Positions 23,873 to 33,022 of a stretch of DNA of 64,000 nucleotides are shown here, piece after piece. A program made the translations under genes and the position numbers. The notes under the pieces are model-generated. The model made no database searches. It was not told the origin of the DNA and saw nothing but the letters and a program-made list of their open reading frames with translations. The stretch is from contig JADQBA010000034.1 of NCBI GenBank assembly GCA_016903675.1, positions 1 through 64,000 on the forward strand, in the 5' to 3' direction. This stretch comes from Stigonema ocellatum SAG 48.90 = DSM 106950 (GTDB taxonomy: Bacteria; Cyanobacteriota; Cyanobacteriia; Cyanobacteriales; Nostocaceae). Within the stretch, counting starts at the first letter, position 1; each line of letters starts with the position of its first letter.

Positions 23873-26647
23873 ATGAGGTTATATTTAAAAGCAATTGTTC
23901 GGTATATACACATAGTGTGTTTCGAGGATTGGCGCTGTCTATTCATGACAGCACCAACTGTGGCAATATGTGTCATTGCTGGAGGGATGGCGGGGTTATT
24001 TCAACTGCTGGAGTGGAATGCTATGGAGCGATTTCTTGCTCTACGTCCTGCTGAACCACCAGACAAACGTATCTTAATTGTCACTATTGATGAACAAGAC
24101 ATTACTCAAAGTGGCCAATGGCCTATTCCTGATGTTATTTTAGCCAAGCTGATTATTAAACTGAAAGCACAAAAACCAGTAGCCATAGGCTTAGATATCT
24201 ATCGAGATTTGCCAGTAGAACCAGGTTATCAAGAATTGGTGGGAGTGATGAAATCTATGCCTAACCTGATTGGTGTAAAAAAAATGGTAGGCGATCAAGT
24301 ATCTCCATCACCTACCTTATCAAAACTAGATCAAATTGCACTGGCTGATTTAGTTTTGGATACAGATGGGAAAGTCAGACGAGGTTTGCTATCTGCTGGT
24401 GATGGAGAGGGGAAAATCCTTTTGGGATTAGGGCCTCGCGTAAGTTTAATGTATCTTAAAAGCAAAGGTATTTCTTTGCAGGCACTAGATAAGACTGGCA
24501 GTTCTTTGCAATTAGGAAAAGCAGTATTTACGCCTTTGACAAGCGAAGAATTTTGTTATCGAGGTGCAGATGCTGGCGGATACCAAATTGTATTGAATTA
24601 CCGGGGGTTTCAAGAGGATTTTGACACGGTAAAAATGCGAGATGTACTGAATAATTCTGTATCGTCGGAATTAGTGCGCGATCGCATTGTTTTGATTGGG
24701 ACTACAGCTAAGAGTATTAATGACTTTTTTAACGTTGGTTACAGTCGCAACAAGGACGATGAAGGCGAACGCATGGCTGGAGTGGTAATTCATGCCAATT
24801 TAACTAGCCAAATTTTAAGTGCTGCTCTTGATGGTAGACCATTGCTGCGAGTATGGTCTGAGAAAGCAGAGTGGCTATGGGTTTCGTGCTGGTCTTTTTT
24901 GAGCAGTGGTGTCACTTGGCTTGGGTTACAAATCAACTCCAAGCGCAAACAGCCATTACCAGGATTGCCAATTCTAGTAATTTTGTCTAGTACTGGCATC
25001 ATATTTGGGAGTAGCTATGCTGCCTTTATGATTGGTTGGTGGATTCCTTTAATTTCGCCACTGCTAACAATTTTTATCTCTGTAATTGTTACAATTAATC
25101 TGTATAAAGAATCGCAATTAAAAAAAGCCTACCAGCAACTCCAAGATTATTCTCAGACCCTAGAAGAAAAAGTCCGCGATCGCACCCAACAGTTAGAAAC
25201 CGCCAAAATTGCTGCTGATGTCGCCAACCAAGCTAAAAGTGAATTTTTGGCAAACATGAGTCACGAGTTGCGGACACCCCTAAATGGCATTTTAGGATAC
25301 GCACAAATCCTGGAACGCTCTCCAACCATACCTCGATCAGAATTAAAAAGCATCAATATTATTCATCAGTGTGGTTCTCACCTGCTGACCCTCATCAACG
25401 ATATTTTAGACTTATCCAAAATCGAGGCGCGAAAACTGGAATTAGAGAATACGGACTTTGGTTTTTCTTACTTCTTAACGGGAGTAACAGAAATGTGTCG
25501 TATCCGCGCTTCACAAAAAGGTATCTCTTTTCTTTATCAACCAGATCCCCAACTTCCTCAAGGAATTCATTCCGATGAAAAACGTTTACGACAAATATTA
25601 ATTAATTTACTTGGTAATGCGATTAAATTTACAGACACTGGTGGAGTCACTTTCACAATACAGGTTTTAGAACCAGGAGACGATGTCAACAAAATTAGAT
25701 TTCAGGTAGAAGATACTGGAGTGGGAATGACTCCTGAACAATTAGCAAAGATTTTTTTACCTTTTGAGCAAGTAGGCGATAAAAAGAAACAAGCAGAAGG
25801 TACGGGATTAGGATTAGCCATTAGCTGTAGAATTGCTGAGTTAATGGACAGTGAAATAAAAGTGGAAAGTACTTTGGGGACTGGTAGTAAATTCTGGCTA
25901 GATTTAGATCTAAAAGTTTCCCAGTACTGGTCACAAATATCTACTCCGTTACAGACGAAAAAAATTATCGGAATTCAACACAAGCAGCCAAGAATTCTCA
26001 TTGTAGATGACAAATGGGAAAACCGCTCTATCATCTGCAATTTTCTTCAACAAATTGGTTTTTTATGCGTTGAAGCTACTAATGGACAAGAAGGATTAAA
26101 CGCAGCACTAACAGTAAAAAATCAGCCTGATCTGATTATAACTGACTTAGCAATGCCAGTCATGGATGGCTTTGAAATGATCCAAACTTTAAGAAATTCG
26201 GAGCAACTAAACAAAATTCCAATTATAGTTTCTTCTGCCAGTGCATTTGAAAGCGACAGATCCAAAAGTTTGGCAATGGGAGGAAATGAATTTTTGCCAA
26301 AACCCTTAGAAATGGATGACTTACTTAAGTATTTACAGAATTATTTACAACTCGATTGGATTTATGCAGAAGAAAGTCATGAAACAACAGATGCTGAAAA
26401 TAAAAAATCTCAAGACAACAATCCTGAATTGATAGTTGCGCCTCCAATCACAGAACTTGATCAGCTATTTGATTTAGCTATGAGAGGTAATCTTAAAGGA
26501 ATACAGACAAAGTTGAACGAAATAGAAGAATTAGATGTAGATTGTAATTTTGTCAATTTTATCACACAAATTCGGCAATTAACTGATAATTTTCAAATTA
26601 AACAAATACGTGATTTTATCAAATCTTTAAGGAATAATACACTATGA
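23873..26647 (+). CDS. CHASE2-domain hybrid histidine kinase/response regulator
   Basis: About 924 residues from ATG 23873 (TTG at 23858 is an alternative). A membrane helix near 25-45 is followed by the periplasmic CHASE2 sensor (ILIVTIDEQDI, PVAIGLDIYRDLPV, VLIGTTAKSINDFF). Two to three helices (about 320-415), a coiled coil and the kinase come next (H-box NMSHELRTPLNGILGY, N-box INLLGNAIKF, G2 GTGLGLAIS). The protein ends with a receiver domain (LIVDDKWENR, phospho-Asp in LIITDLAMPVMDG) and a helical tail resembling a phosphotransfer region. It overlaps the next gene by four bases. It probably senses a cell-envelope signal for the block. Confidence 0.92.
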   Translation: MRLYLKAIVRYIHIVCFEDWRCLFMTAPTVAICVIAGGMAGLFQLLEWNAMERFLALRPAEPPDKRILIVTIDEQDITQSGQWPIPDVILAKLIIKLKAQKPVAIGLDIYRDLPVEPGYQELVGVMKSMPNLIGVKKMVGDQVSPSPTLSKLDQIALADLVLDTDGKVRRGLLSAGDGEGKILLGLGPRVSLMYLKSKGISLQALDKTGSSLQLGKAVFTPLTSEEFCYRGADAGGYQIVLNYRGFQEDFDTVKMRDVLNNSVSSELVRDRIVLIGTTAKSINDFFNVGYSRNKDDEGERMAGVVIHANLTSQILSAALDGRPLLRVWSEKAEWLWVSCWSFLSSGVTWLGLQINSKRKQPLPGLPILVILSSTGIIFGSSYAAFMIGWWIPLISPLLTIFISVIVTINLYKESQLKKAYQQLQDYSQTLEEKVRDRTQQLETAKIAADVANQAKSEFLANMSHELRTPLNGILGYAQILERSPTIPRSELKSINIIHQCGSHLLTLINDILDLSKIEARKLELENTDFGFSYFLTGVTEMCRIRASQKGISFLYQPDPQLPQGIHSDEKRLRQILINLLGNAIKFTDTGGVTFTIQVLEPGDDVNKIRFQVEDTGVGMTPEQLAKIFLPFEQVGDKKKQAEGTGLGLAISCRIAELMDSEIKVESTLGTGSKFWLDLDLKVSQYWSQISTPLQTKKIIGIQHKQPRILIVDDKWENRSIICNFLQQIGFLCVEATNGQEGLNAALTVKNQPDLIITDLAMPVMDGFEMIQTLRNSEQLNKIPIIVSSASAFESDRSKSLAMGGNEFLPKPLEMDDLLKYLQNYLQLDWIYAEESHETTDAENKKSQDNNPELIVAPPITELDQLFDLAMRGNLKGIQTKLNEIEELDVDCNFVNFITQIRQLTDNFQIKQIRDFIKSLRNNTL

Positions 26648-27948
26648 AAATTTTTAATTATGAAAAAGCAAACATATTGATTGTTGATGATAATCCCACA
26701 AATCTGAAAGTTTTATCTGATACTATTTCTTCATTAGGATGGGAAATTTTAATAGCTACTGATGGCGAAAGTGCTATTGAGCAAGCTGAATATGCCCTAC
26801 CAGATCTAATTTTGTTAGATGTAATGATGCCAGGAATGGATGGGTTTCAAACCTGTACAGAACTTAAAAAAAAATCTGCTACTCAAGATATACCAGTTAT
26901 ATTTTTAACTGCTCTTACAGATCAATTTGATAAGGTTTTAGGTTTTTCAACAGGTGCGGTAGACTATATCACTAAACCTTTTCAGTTAGACGAGGTGTTA
27001 GTGAGAATTCAAGTGCATTTAAAATTGCGTTCTTTAACTAAACAACTTGAAGTACAAAATCAAGAACTTGACAAGCGAGTAGAAGAACGTACAAAAGAAC
27101 TGTCTATAACTTTGGAGCAACTCAAACAATCTCAATTACATTTAGTACAAAGTGAAAAATTATCTGCTTTGGGGGAGTTAGTTGCTGGAGTATCCCACGA
27201 AATTAATAATCCTCTGAACTTCGTTATAGGTAATTTTGAATTTCTCAATAGTTATATAACTGCTTTCAAGGAGCATTTCCGGCTTTATCATCAACATTAT
27301 CCTGATCCAGTTATAGATATTACTGAACATACCAGACTAATAGAATTAGAGCAAATGTATGAAGATATACCAAAACTTATGTCTTCAATCAATACAGGAT
27401 TAACAAGAATTCATGCTATTAGCGATAGTTTACGCACTTTTTCCCGTTTAGATATATCTAGAAAAACAGTTTTTGATATTCATGAAGGTCTCGATAGTAC
27501 TTTAATGATTCTATCACATCGGTTAAAAGGTAATGAATTACCCTCAAAGATAGAAGTAATTAAAGATTATGGTAACATCCCCCAAATTGAATGTTACCCT
27601 GAACAAATTAATCAAGTATTTATGAACATTATTGCCAATTCTATTGATGCATTATCTGAAAAATCAGTAGATATAAAGAAAATGAATACAATTCTCATCA
27701 GTACTGAATTTAATCAAGAGAATAAATCAATCATAGTTACTATCAAAGATAATGGTATTGGTATGCCAATAGAAATTCAAAAGCAGATATTTGAACCGTT
27801 TTTTACTACAAAACCAAGAGGTAAAGGAACTGGTTTAGGTTTATCTATTAGTCGCCAAATTATTGAAGAGAACCACAATGGCAAATTAAGATGTGCTTCT
27901 GTGTTAAATGAAAGCACACAATTTTTTATTGAAATTCCACTTAAATGA
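26644..27948 (+). CDS. Response regulator-histidine kinase hybrid
   Basis: This 434-residue soluble protein starts with a receiver domain (ILIVDDNPTN, phospho-Asp in LILLDVMMPGMDG, Lys in YITKPF). A coiled coil (about 125-165) leads to a kinase with H-box GVSHEINNPLNFV, N-box NQVFMNIIANSIDAL and G2 GKGTGLGLSIS. The start overlaps the CHASE2 kinase stop (ATGA). The pair forms a phosphorelay in which the CHASE2 protein may phosphorylate this receiver. No DNA-binding output domain is encoded nearby. Confidence 0.92.
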   Translation: MKIFNYEKANILIVDDNPTNLKVLSDTISSLGWEILIATDGESAIEQAEYALPDLILLDVMMPGMDGFQTCTELKKKSATQDIPVIFLTALTDQFDKVLGFSTGAVDYITKPFQLDEVLVRIQVHLKLRSLTKQLEVQNQELDKRVEERTKELSITLEQLKQSQLHLVQSEKLSALGELVAGVSHEINNPLNFVIGNFEFLNSYITAFKEHFRLYHQHYPDPVIDITEHTRLIELEQMYEDIPKLMSSINTGLTRIHAISDSLRTFSRLDISRKTVFDIHEGLDSTLMILSHRLKGNELPSKIEVIKDYGNIPQIECYPEQINQVFMNIIANSIDALSEKSVDIKKMNTILISTEFNQENKSIIVTIKDNGIGMPIEIQKQIFEPFFTTKPRGKGTGLGLSISRQIIEENHNGKLRCASVLNESTQFFIEIPLK

Positions 27949-28026
27949 GTGTTAAAGATGACTATGGCGTAAGAATTCAGTAGGAGTCACAATTGTTAAA
28001 GAATCAGGACATAACAGGAGTCGTCT

Positions 28027-28162
28027 CAATACGGTTCGGTTAAGCCAAAAACTTACGTTCACGTAGGTTGGGTTGAGGAACGAAACCCAACATTTTTCGC
28101 AGTTTGTTGGGTAACGCATTGCCTCAACCCAACCTACAATTATCGTTAACCGAACCGTATTG
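28027..28162. mobile_element. R4 MITE-like element with 10-bp target duplication
   Basis: 136 bp. Perfect 17-bp terminal inverted repeats, CAATACGGTTCGGTTAA (28027-28043) and TTAACCGAACCGTATTG (28146-28162), enclose an inner hairpin of GTAGGTTGGGTTGAGG and CCTCAACCCAACCTAC. The element is flanked on both sides by GGAGTCGTCT (28017-28026 and 28163-28172), a perfect 10-bp target-site duplication. It encodes no protein, so it must have been moved by a transposase elsewhere. Confidence 0.9.
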
Positions 28163-28205
28163 GGAGTCGTCTAAACTGGTAAAATTATAGGTACAGGCAA
28201 AATTT

Positions 28206-30848
28206 ATGTACAAAAATCAGTGTATACTAAAGTTCACTAAATATGGTATTTACTTGGGTCGTCTAACTTTATTTTTAGCGATAACTGGTATGACAGCATC
28301 TGCAAATACCAGTTGGCAATTACCACAAATATCAAAATTTAATTTGGTAGCAGACTCAAAATTACCAAATAACTATATTATTACCTCTTTAGATCCCAAA
28401 TCTGAGCTTAATGAAGGTAGAAATTTTTTTGAAGCAGGACGCTTTGCTGAATCTGTAAAATTTTGGGAAGCCGCATCTGTTGGTTTTAAAACCCAAGGTG
28501 ATATCATCAATGAAGCTTGGAGTTTAAGTTACTTGTCCTTAGCTTATCAGAACTTAGGACATTGGCAAAAAGCAGAACGTGCCATCACTAATAGTTTAGA
28601 TATATTACAGCATCTCAACAAGCAGAAAAAAGGAAATACTGCTATTTTGGCAGTAGCTCTTAATACTCAAGGAAATCTCAAACTCTCAACAGGAAAAGCA
28701 GAAGCAGCTTTACAAATTTGGCAAGATGCAGAAAGTGCCTATGCAGCAGTTGGTGATGAAGTGGGAAAGGTAGGTAGCCAAATTAACCAAGCTCAAGCAA
28801 TGCGGGCTTTAGGGTTGTATCGCCGGGCGCAGAAGTTGTTGGTTGATGTCAATCAAAAGTTGCAAAATCAGCCAGATTCCATCATCAAAGCCAAAGCATT
28901 ACAAAGTCTGGGAATTGCTTTTCAACTAGTGGGAGATATACAACAATCTCAAGAGATTTTACAGCAGAGCTTAAAAATTAGTCAGCAATTAAATTCCGGT
29001 GCAGACATCAGCAATATTCTTTTTAGCTTAGGAAATACTGCTAGAGACTTACACAAAACTGAGGCAGCTTTAGATTATTATCAACAAGTTGTAGCTCAAA
29101 CAAGTAATTCTCAATTACGACTAGAAGCACAATTAAACCAACTCAGCCTTGATATAGAAACTGGAAAAACCAAGCCAGATGCGGCTTTATTATCGCAGAT
29201 TAAGTCCAACTTGGAAAAACTTCCTCCCAGTCGGATGTCTGTTTATGCAACAGTTAATTTTGTCCGCAATTTGAGTAAATTGTCAAAACTCAATGGACAT
29301 GAGTCAGTATCGGATCAAGAATCAGCACAAATTTTAGCCTATGGGTTACAGCAGGCGCAAATGTTGGGCGATTTACGCGCTCAAGCTTACGCTTTAAATG
29401 AGTTGGGGAAATTGTACTTTGAAAAGGATCGGTTGGCTGAGGCTTTGAAACTCAGTCAACAAGCATTACAAATTAGTCAAGAGATTAACGCTACTGATAT
29501 TAGTTATCAACCTGCTTGGCAAATCGGTAGGATTCTTAAAAAACAAGGTGACAATCAGGGTGCGATCGCTGCTTATGATAGTTCTGTAAAAACCCTCAAG
29601 TCTCTCCGTAGTGACTTAGTGGCAATTAATCGTGATGTCCAGTTTTCTTTTCAGGAGAGTATTGAACCGATCTATCGGGAATTGGTTGATTTGTTACTGC
29701 AATCTCAACCCAGTCAACAAAACTTAAAGCAAGCACGGGCGACAATTGAAGCACTGCAACTAGCAGAGTTAGATAATTTCTTTCGGGAAGCTTGTTTAAA
29801 TGCCAAACCAGAGCAAATTGATCAAATTGATAAACAAACCGCTGTTATATATCCGATTATTTTAGGTGATACCGTTGGTAGCCCTAGACATCGCATAGAA
29901 GTCATTGTATCTATTCCTGGAAAACCCCTCTCTAGCTATAACACTGCTTTATCTTCAGGGGAAATAGAAAATACAATCAAACACATGCGCCAATCTCTCA
30001 ATCCAATTTTTTCTAATGACGAACGATTACATCTTTCGCAACAACTGTATGATTGGTTAATCCGTCCTGCAGAATCTCAGTTGGCTAATAGTGGAGTAAA
30101 AACTCTAGCTTTTGTATTAGATGGTTCCTTACGAAATATCCCGATGGCTGCTTTACATGATGGCAAGCAGTATTTAGTAGAAAAATACAGTTTAGCACTA
30201 TCACCAGGGATGCAGTTGTTGCCAGGGCGATTTCTAAAAACCGAAAATAGCAAAGTGCTTATAGCGGCACTCAGTGAAGCACGCCAAGGTTTTAAAGCTT
30301 TACCAGCAGTTAAATCGGAAGTCATGGAAATTTCCTCAGAAATTTCCTCCAAACTACTTTTAAATGAAAAATTTAACGACATAACCCTAAAAAAAGCTAT
30401 AGAATCAACACCATTCTCGGTGTTACATCTAGCCACTCATGGTCAATTTAGTAGCGAGTCAGATGACACTTTTATACTAAGTTGGAACGACAAGATTAAT
30501 GTTAAACAATTGAGTGAATTTCTTCAAACTAGAAACGAATCAGAATCTACACCTGTGGAATTAATGGTTCTGAGTGCTTGTCAAACTGCAAAAGGAGACA
30601 ATCGGGCTACATTAGGTTTAGCTGGAGTAGCAGTACGTTCTGGTGCGCGGAGTACCCTAGCTACTTTGTGGGCAGTTAAAGACGAGTCCACCGCTAAATT
30701 TATGGCTGAATTTTATAAACACCTCACACAACCAGGGATCAGCAAAGCAGAAGCATTACGACAAACTCAACTTACTTTTTTGCAAAATGCTGAAAATCAG
30801 CATCCTTTTTATTGGTCAGCATTTGTGTTAATAGGAAATTGGCTGTAG
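28206..30848 (+). CDS. TPR-CHAT protein (caspase-like peptidase)
   Basis: This 880-residue protein has a hydrophobic N-terminal segment (about 15-33), consistent with export or anchoring. About ten tetratricopeptide-like helical pairs follow (70-460), then a C-terminal CHAT domain (about 600-880). The catalytic dyad is present: His745 in LHLATHGQFSS and Cys792 in LMVLSACQTAKGD. The GVAVRSGARSTLATLWAVKDEST and YWSAFVLIGNW motifs are those of the cyanobacterial CHAT family. It lies between the sensory kinases and the TpsB pore. Processing of exported proteins, or a signalling role, is plausible. Confidence 0.92.
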   Translation: MYKNQCILKFTKYGIYLGRLTLFLAITGMTASANTSWQLPQISKFNLVADSKLPNNYIITSLDPKSELNEGRNFFEAGRFAESVKFWEAASVGFKTQGDIINEAWSLSYLSLAYQNLGHWQKAERAITNSLDILQHLNKQKKGNTAILAVALNTQGNLKLSTGKAEAALQIWQDAESAYAAVGDEVGKVGSQINQAQAMRALGLYRRAQKLLVDVNQKLQNQPDSIIKAKALQSLGIAFQLVGDIQQSQEILQQSLKISQQLNSGADISNILFSLGNTARDLHKTEAALDYYQQVVAQTSNSQLRLEAQLNQLSLDIETGKTKPDAALLSQIKSNLEKLPPSRMSVYATVNFVRNLSKLSKLNGHESVSDQESAQILAYGLQQAQMLGDLRAQAYALNELGKLYFEKDRLAEALKLSQQALQISQEINATDISYQPAWQIGRILKKQGDNQGAIAAYDSSVKTLKSLRSDLVAINRDVQFSFQESIEPIYRELVDLLLQSQPSQQNLKQARATIEALQLAELDNFFREACLNAKPEQIDQIDKQTAVIYPIILGDTVGSPRHRIEVIVSIPGKPLSSYNTALSSGEIENTIKHMRQSLNPIFSNDERLHLSQQLYDWLIRPAESQLANSGVKTLAFVLDGSLRNIPMAALHDGKQYLVEKYSLALSPGMQLLPGRFLKTENSKVLIAALSEARQGFKALPAVKSEVMEISSEISSKLLLNEKFNDITLKKAIESTPFSVLHLATHGQFSSESDDTFILSWNDKINVKQLSEFLQTRNESESTPVELMVLSACQTAKGDNRATLGLAGVAVRSGARSTLATLWAVKDESTAKFMAEFYKHLTQPGISKAEALRQTQLTFLQNAENQHPFYWSAFVLIGNWL

Positions 30849-31113
30849 AAACAGCCCTTCGGGCAAGGCAGAAGGCAGAGGGCAGAGGGCAGAAGGAAGA
30901 TCTAATTGTAACTTTTTATACTTTATAATATCTATGCCCTCTGTCTTGCCTTGCCCAAAACGGGTCCAAGCCCTCACCAGACCGCAGGTTGGTGGTCTTC
31001 AATCAGTGGAGGCTCAAGCTTTGATTGTATTTTATTATACCTTCTGCCTTCTGCCTTCTGCCTTCTGCCTTTCTTCTTGACACAGCCCGGAATTCCTATT
31101 TTTTATACTCAAG
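30849..31113. repeat. Tandem repeats between CHAT and TpsB genes
   Basis: GGCAGAAGGCAGAGGGCAGA units (30869-30898) and the mirrored CTTCTGCCTTCTGCC units (31040-31070) bracket about 140 bases with no gene. A CAAGCCC...GGTGGTCTTCAATC stretch lies in between. The same GCAGAAGGCAGAGGG dialect sits at the break in the P450 gene (about 43337-43362). Confidence 0.7.
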
Positions 31114-32922
31114 ATGAACACTATCGGTTTTACGAGCAGCAAATTTCACCAAGACAAATACTGGCATTGCTTAATCCCGGCTGTAATTAGTATGACAATA
31201 CCCCTAAAATCAGCAGATGCTGAAGTGATTAAAACAACACAGATACCAAATCAGGAAAGCACTCAAAGCCCTATATTTCAATCTAATCCTCGTCCAGGAA
31301 AGCCTCCTTCTATTCAACCATTACCGGAGTTACCACCACCAGCACCGCTACCATCACTAGAAGAGTTACTAAAACCTCCTGTAACATCTCCCTTACCTGA
31401 TCAAATCCCTTTTGGGGAAAATGCCCAAACCATAATCGTCAAAAAATTTGCAGTGACTGGTAGCACAGTCTTTAGTCAGGAAGATTTTGCTAAAATTACT
31501 GCACCTTATACTAACCATCCCATCACCCTCAAGGAATTATTTCAACTGCGTTCAGAAATTACTGATCTTTACATACGGAATGAATATATTACCTCTGGAG
31601 CTTACATTCCACCACAAAAACACCAGGACGGAATAGTAGAAATCAGGATAGTTGAGGGGGGAGTAGAAGATATAAAAGTTACAGGTACACGTAGACTTAA
31701 TCCTAACTATGTGCGGAGTCGCCTGGCTATTGCTACCAATAAACCCCTAAAACGCGATTCCTTGCTGGAAGCATTGCAATTATTACAACTAAATCCTTTA
31801 ATTAAAACCCTTTCAGCAGAACTATCTGCTGGCACAACTTCAGGACAGAATTTGCTAGAAGTGCGCTTGTACGAGGCAGATACCTTCAATACAAAGATAG
31901 TTTTAGATAATGGGCGATCGCCAGCAGTTGGCAGTTTTAGTAGAAAAATTCAGGTGAACGAAGCTAACTTATTGGGATGGGGGGATGGCATTAGTGCCAG
32001 CTATACTAACACCGATGGCAGTGATGCCTATGATTTTAACTATACTTTACCAATCAACGCCCGCAACGGCAATCTGTCCTTTAGCTACGGCACTTCTAAT
32101 AATCATGTCATCGAAAAGCCATTCAGTGTCCTTGATATTCAATCCAACTCTGATTACTATGAACTAACACTACGTCAGCCCATAATACAAAAGCCAACTC
32201 ATGAATTAGCTTTAGGTTTAACAGCCAGTCATCGAGAAACTCAAGCCAGCTTTTTAAATGGACAACTTCCTTTTCCCAGTTCAGGTGCAGATTATGAGGG
32301 AAGAACGCGAATTACAGCAGTGAGATTTTTTCAAGAATGGACGAATCGTAGTAGCCAGCAAGTGTTCGCACTGCGTTCTCAGTTGAGCATCGGAATTGAT
32401 GCTTTCAATGCCACCATCAATAATAACTCTCCCGATAGCCGTTTTTTTGCTTGGCGAGGACAAGCCCAGTGGGTGCGTTTATTAGCTCCTGATACCCTCC
32501 TACTGCTAAGAGGTGATTTGCAACTAGCAGACCGCCCCCTTCTCCCCTTTGAGCAAATTAGTATAGGAGGTCAGGATAACGTTCGGGGATATCGTCAAGA
32601 TGCCTTACTAACAGACAATGGGGTTTTTGCTTCTGCTGAAGTGCGAGTTCCCATTGTCCGCTTCTGGTCGAACAAGAATATTTTGCAATTAGCCCCCTTT
32701 GTAGATTTTGGCAGTGGTTGGAACAACTCTGGCAGATCAGGTTCTACACAGCTAAGTACAAACACCTTAGTATCTACAGGACTAGGGTTGCGTTTGCAAC
32801 TGGAGAATTACTTAACAGTCCGCTTTGATTGGGGTATTCCTTTAGTTTCCGTTTCTTCTGAGAATAAAAACTCATGGCAGGAAAACGGTTTGTATTTTTC
32901 CATCATCGCTAACCCCTTTTAA
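31114..32922 (+). CDS. ShlB/FhaC/HecB-type outer-membrane pore (TpsB)
   Basis: This 602-residue outer-membrane transporter has an N-terminal export segment (about 10-37) and a Pro-rich linker (60-90). A POTRA domain (about 105-185, with KKFAVTGSTVF and IVEIRIVEGGVEDIKVTGTRRL) and a beta-barrel with alternating hydrophobic strands follow. The conserved loop-6 motif is VRGYR, and the final strand ends in FSIIANPF with a terminal Phe. It secretes TpsA partners such as the FHA-like protein at 19930-22488. That gene is divergent and over 8 kb away, but in the same bracketed block. Confidence 0.93.
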   Translation: MNTIGFTSSKFHQDKYWHCLIPAVISMTIPLKSADAEVIKTTQIPNQESTQSPIFQSNPRPGKPPSIQPLPELPPPAPLPSLEELLKPPVTSPLPDQIPFGENAQTIIVKKFAVTGSTVFSQEDFAKITAPYTNHPITLKELFQLRSEITDLYIRNEYITSGAYIPPQKHQDGIVEIRIVEGGVEDIKVTGTRRLNPNYVRSRLAIATNKPLKRDSLLEALQLLQLNPLIKTLSAELSAGTTSGQNLLEVRLYEADTFNTKIVLDNGRSPAVGSFSRKIQVNEANLLGWGDGISASYTNTDGSDAYDFNYTLPINARNGNLSFSYGTSNNHVIEKPFSVLDIQSNSDYYELTLRQPIIQKPTHELALGLTASHRETQASFLNGQLPFPSSGADYEGRTRITAVRFFQEWTNRSSQQVFALRSQLSIGIDAFNATINNNSPDSRFFAWRGQAQWVRLLAPDTLLLLRGDLQLADRPLLPFEQISIGGQDNVRGYRQDALLTDNGVFASAEVRVPIVRFWSNKNILQLAPFVDFGSGWNNSGRSGSTQLSTNTLVSTGLGLRLQLENYLTVRFDWGIPLVSVSSENKNSWQENGLYFSIIANPF

Positions 32923-32950
32923 CTATCCCCTCTCAAGGACTTGAAAATGG

Positions 32951-32971
32951 ATCTGTTGAACGAGAGGTTCC
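32951..32971 (+). repeat. Right 21-bp direct repeat bracketing the TPS/CHAT block
   Basis: Identical to 19872-19892 and in the same orientation, 28 bases after the TpsB stop codon. The two copies enclose 13.06 kb. Confidence 0.85.
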
Positions 32972-33022
32972 CTGCTGAAAATTATCAGTATTCAGCCTGA
33001 CACGCGATAACCCTTGTCTCTA

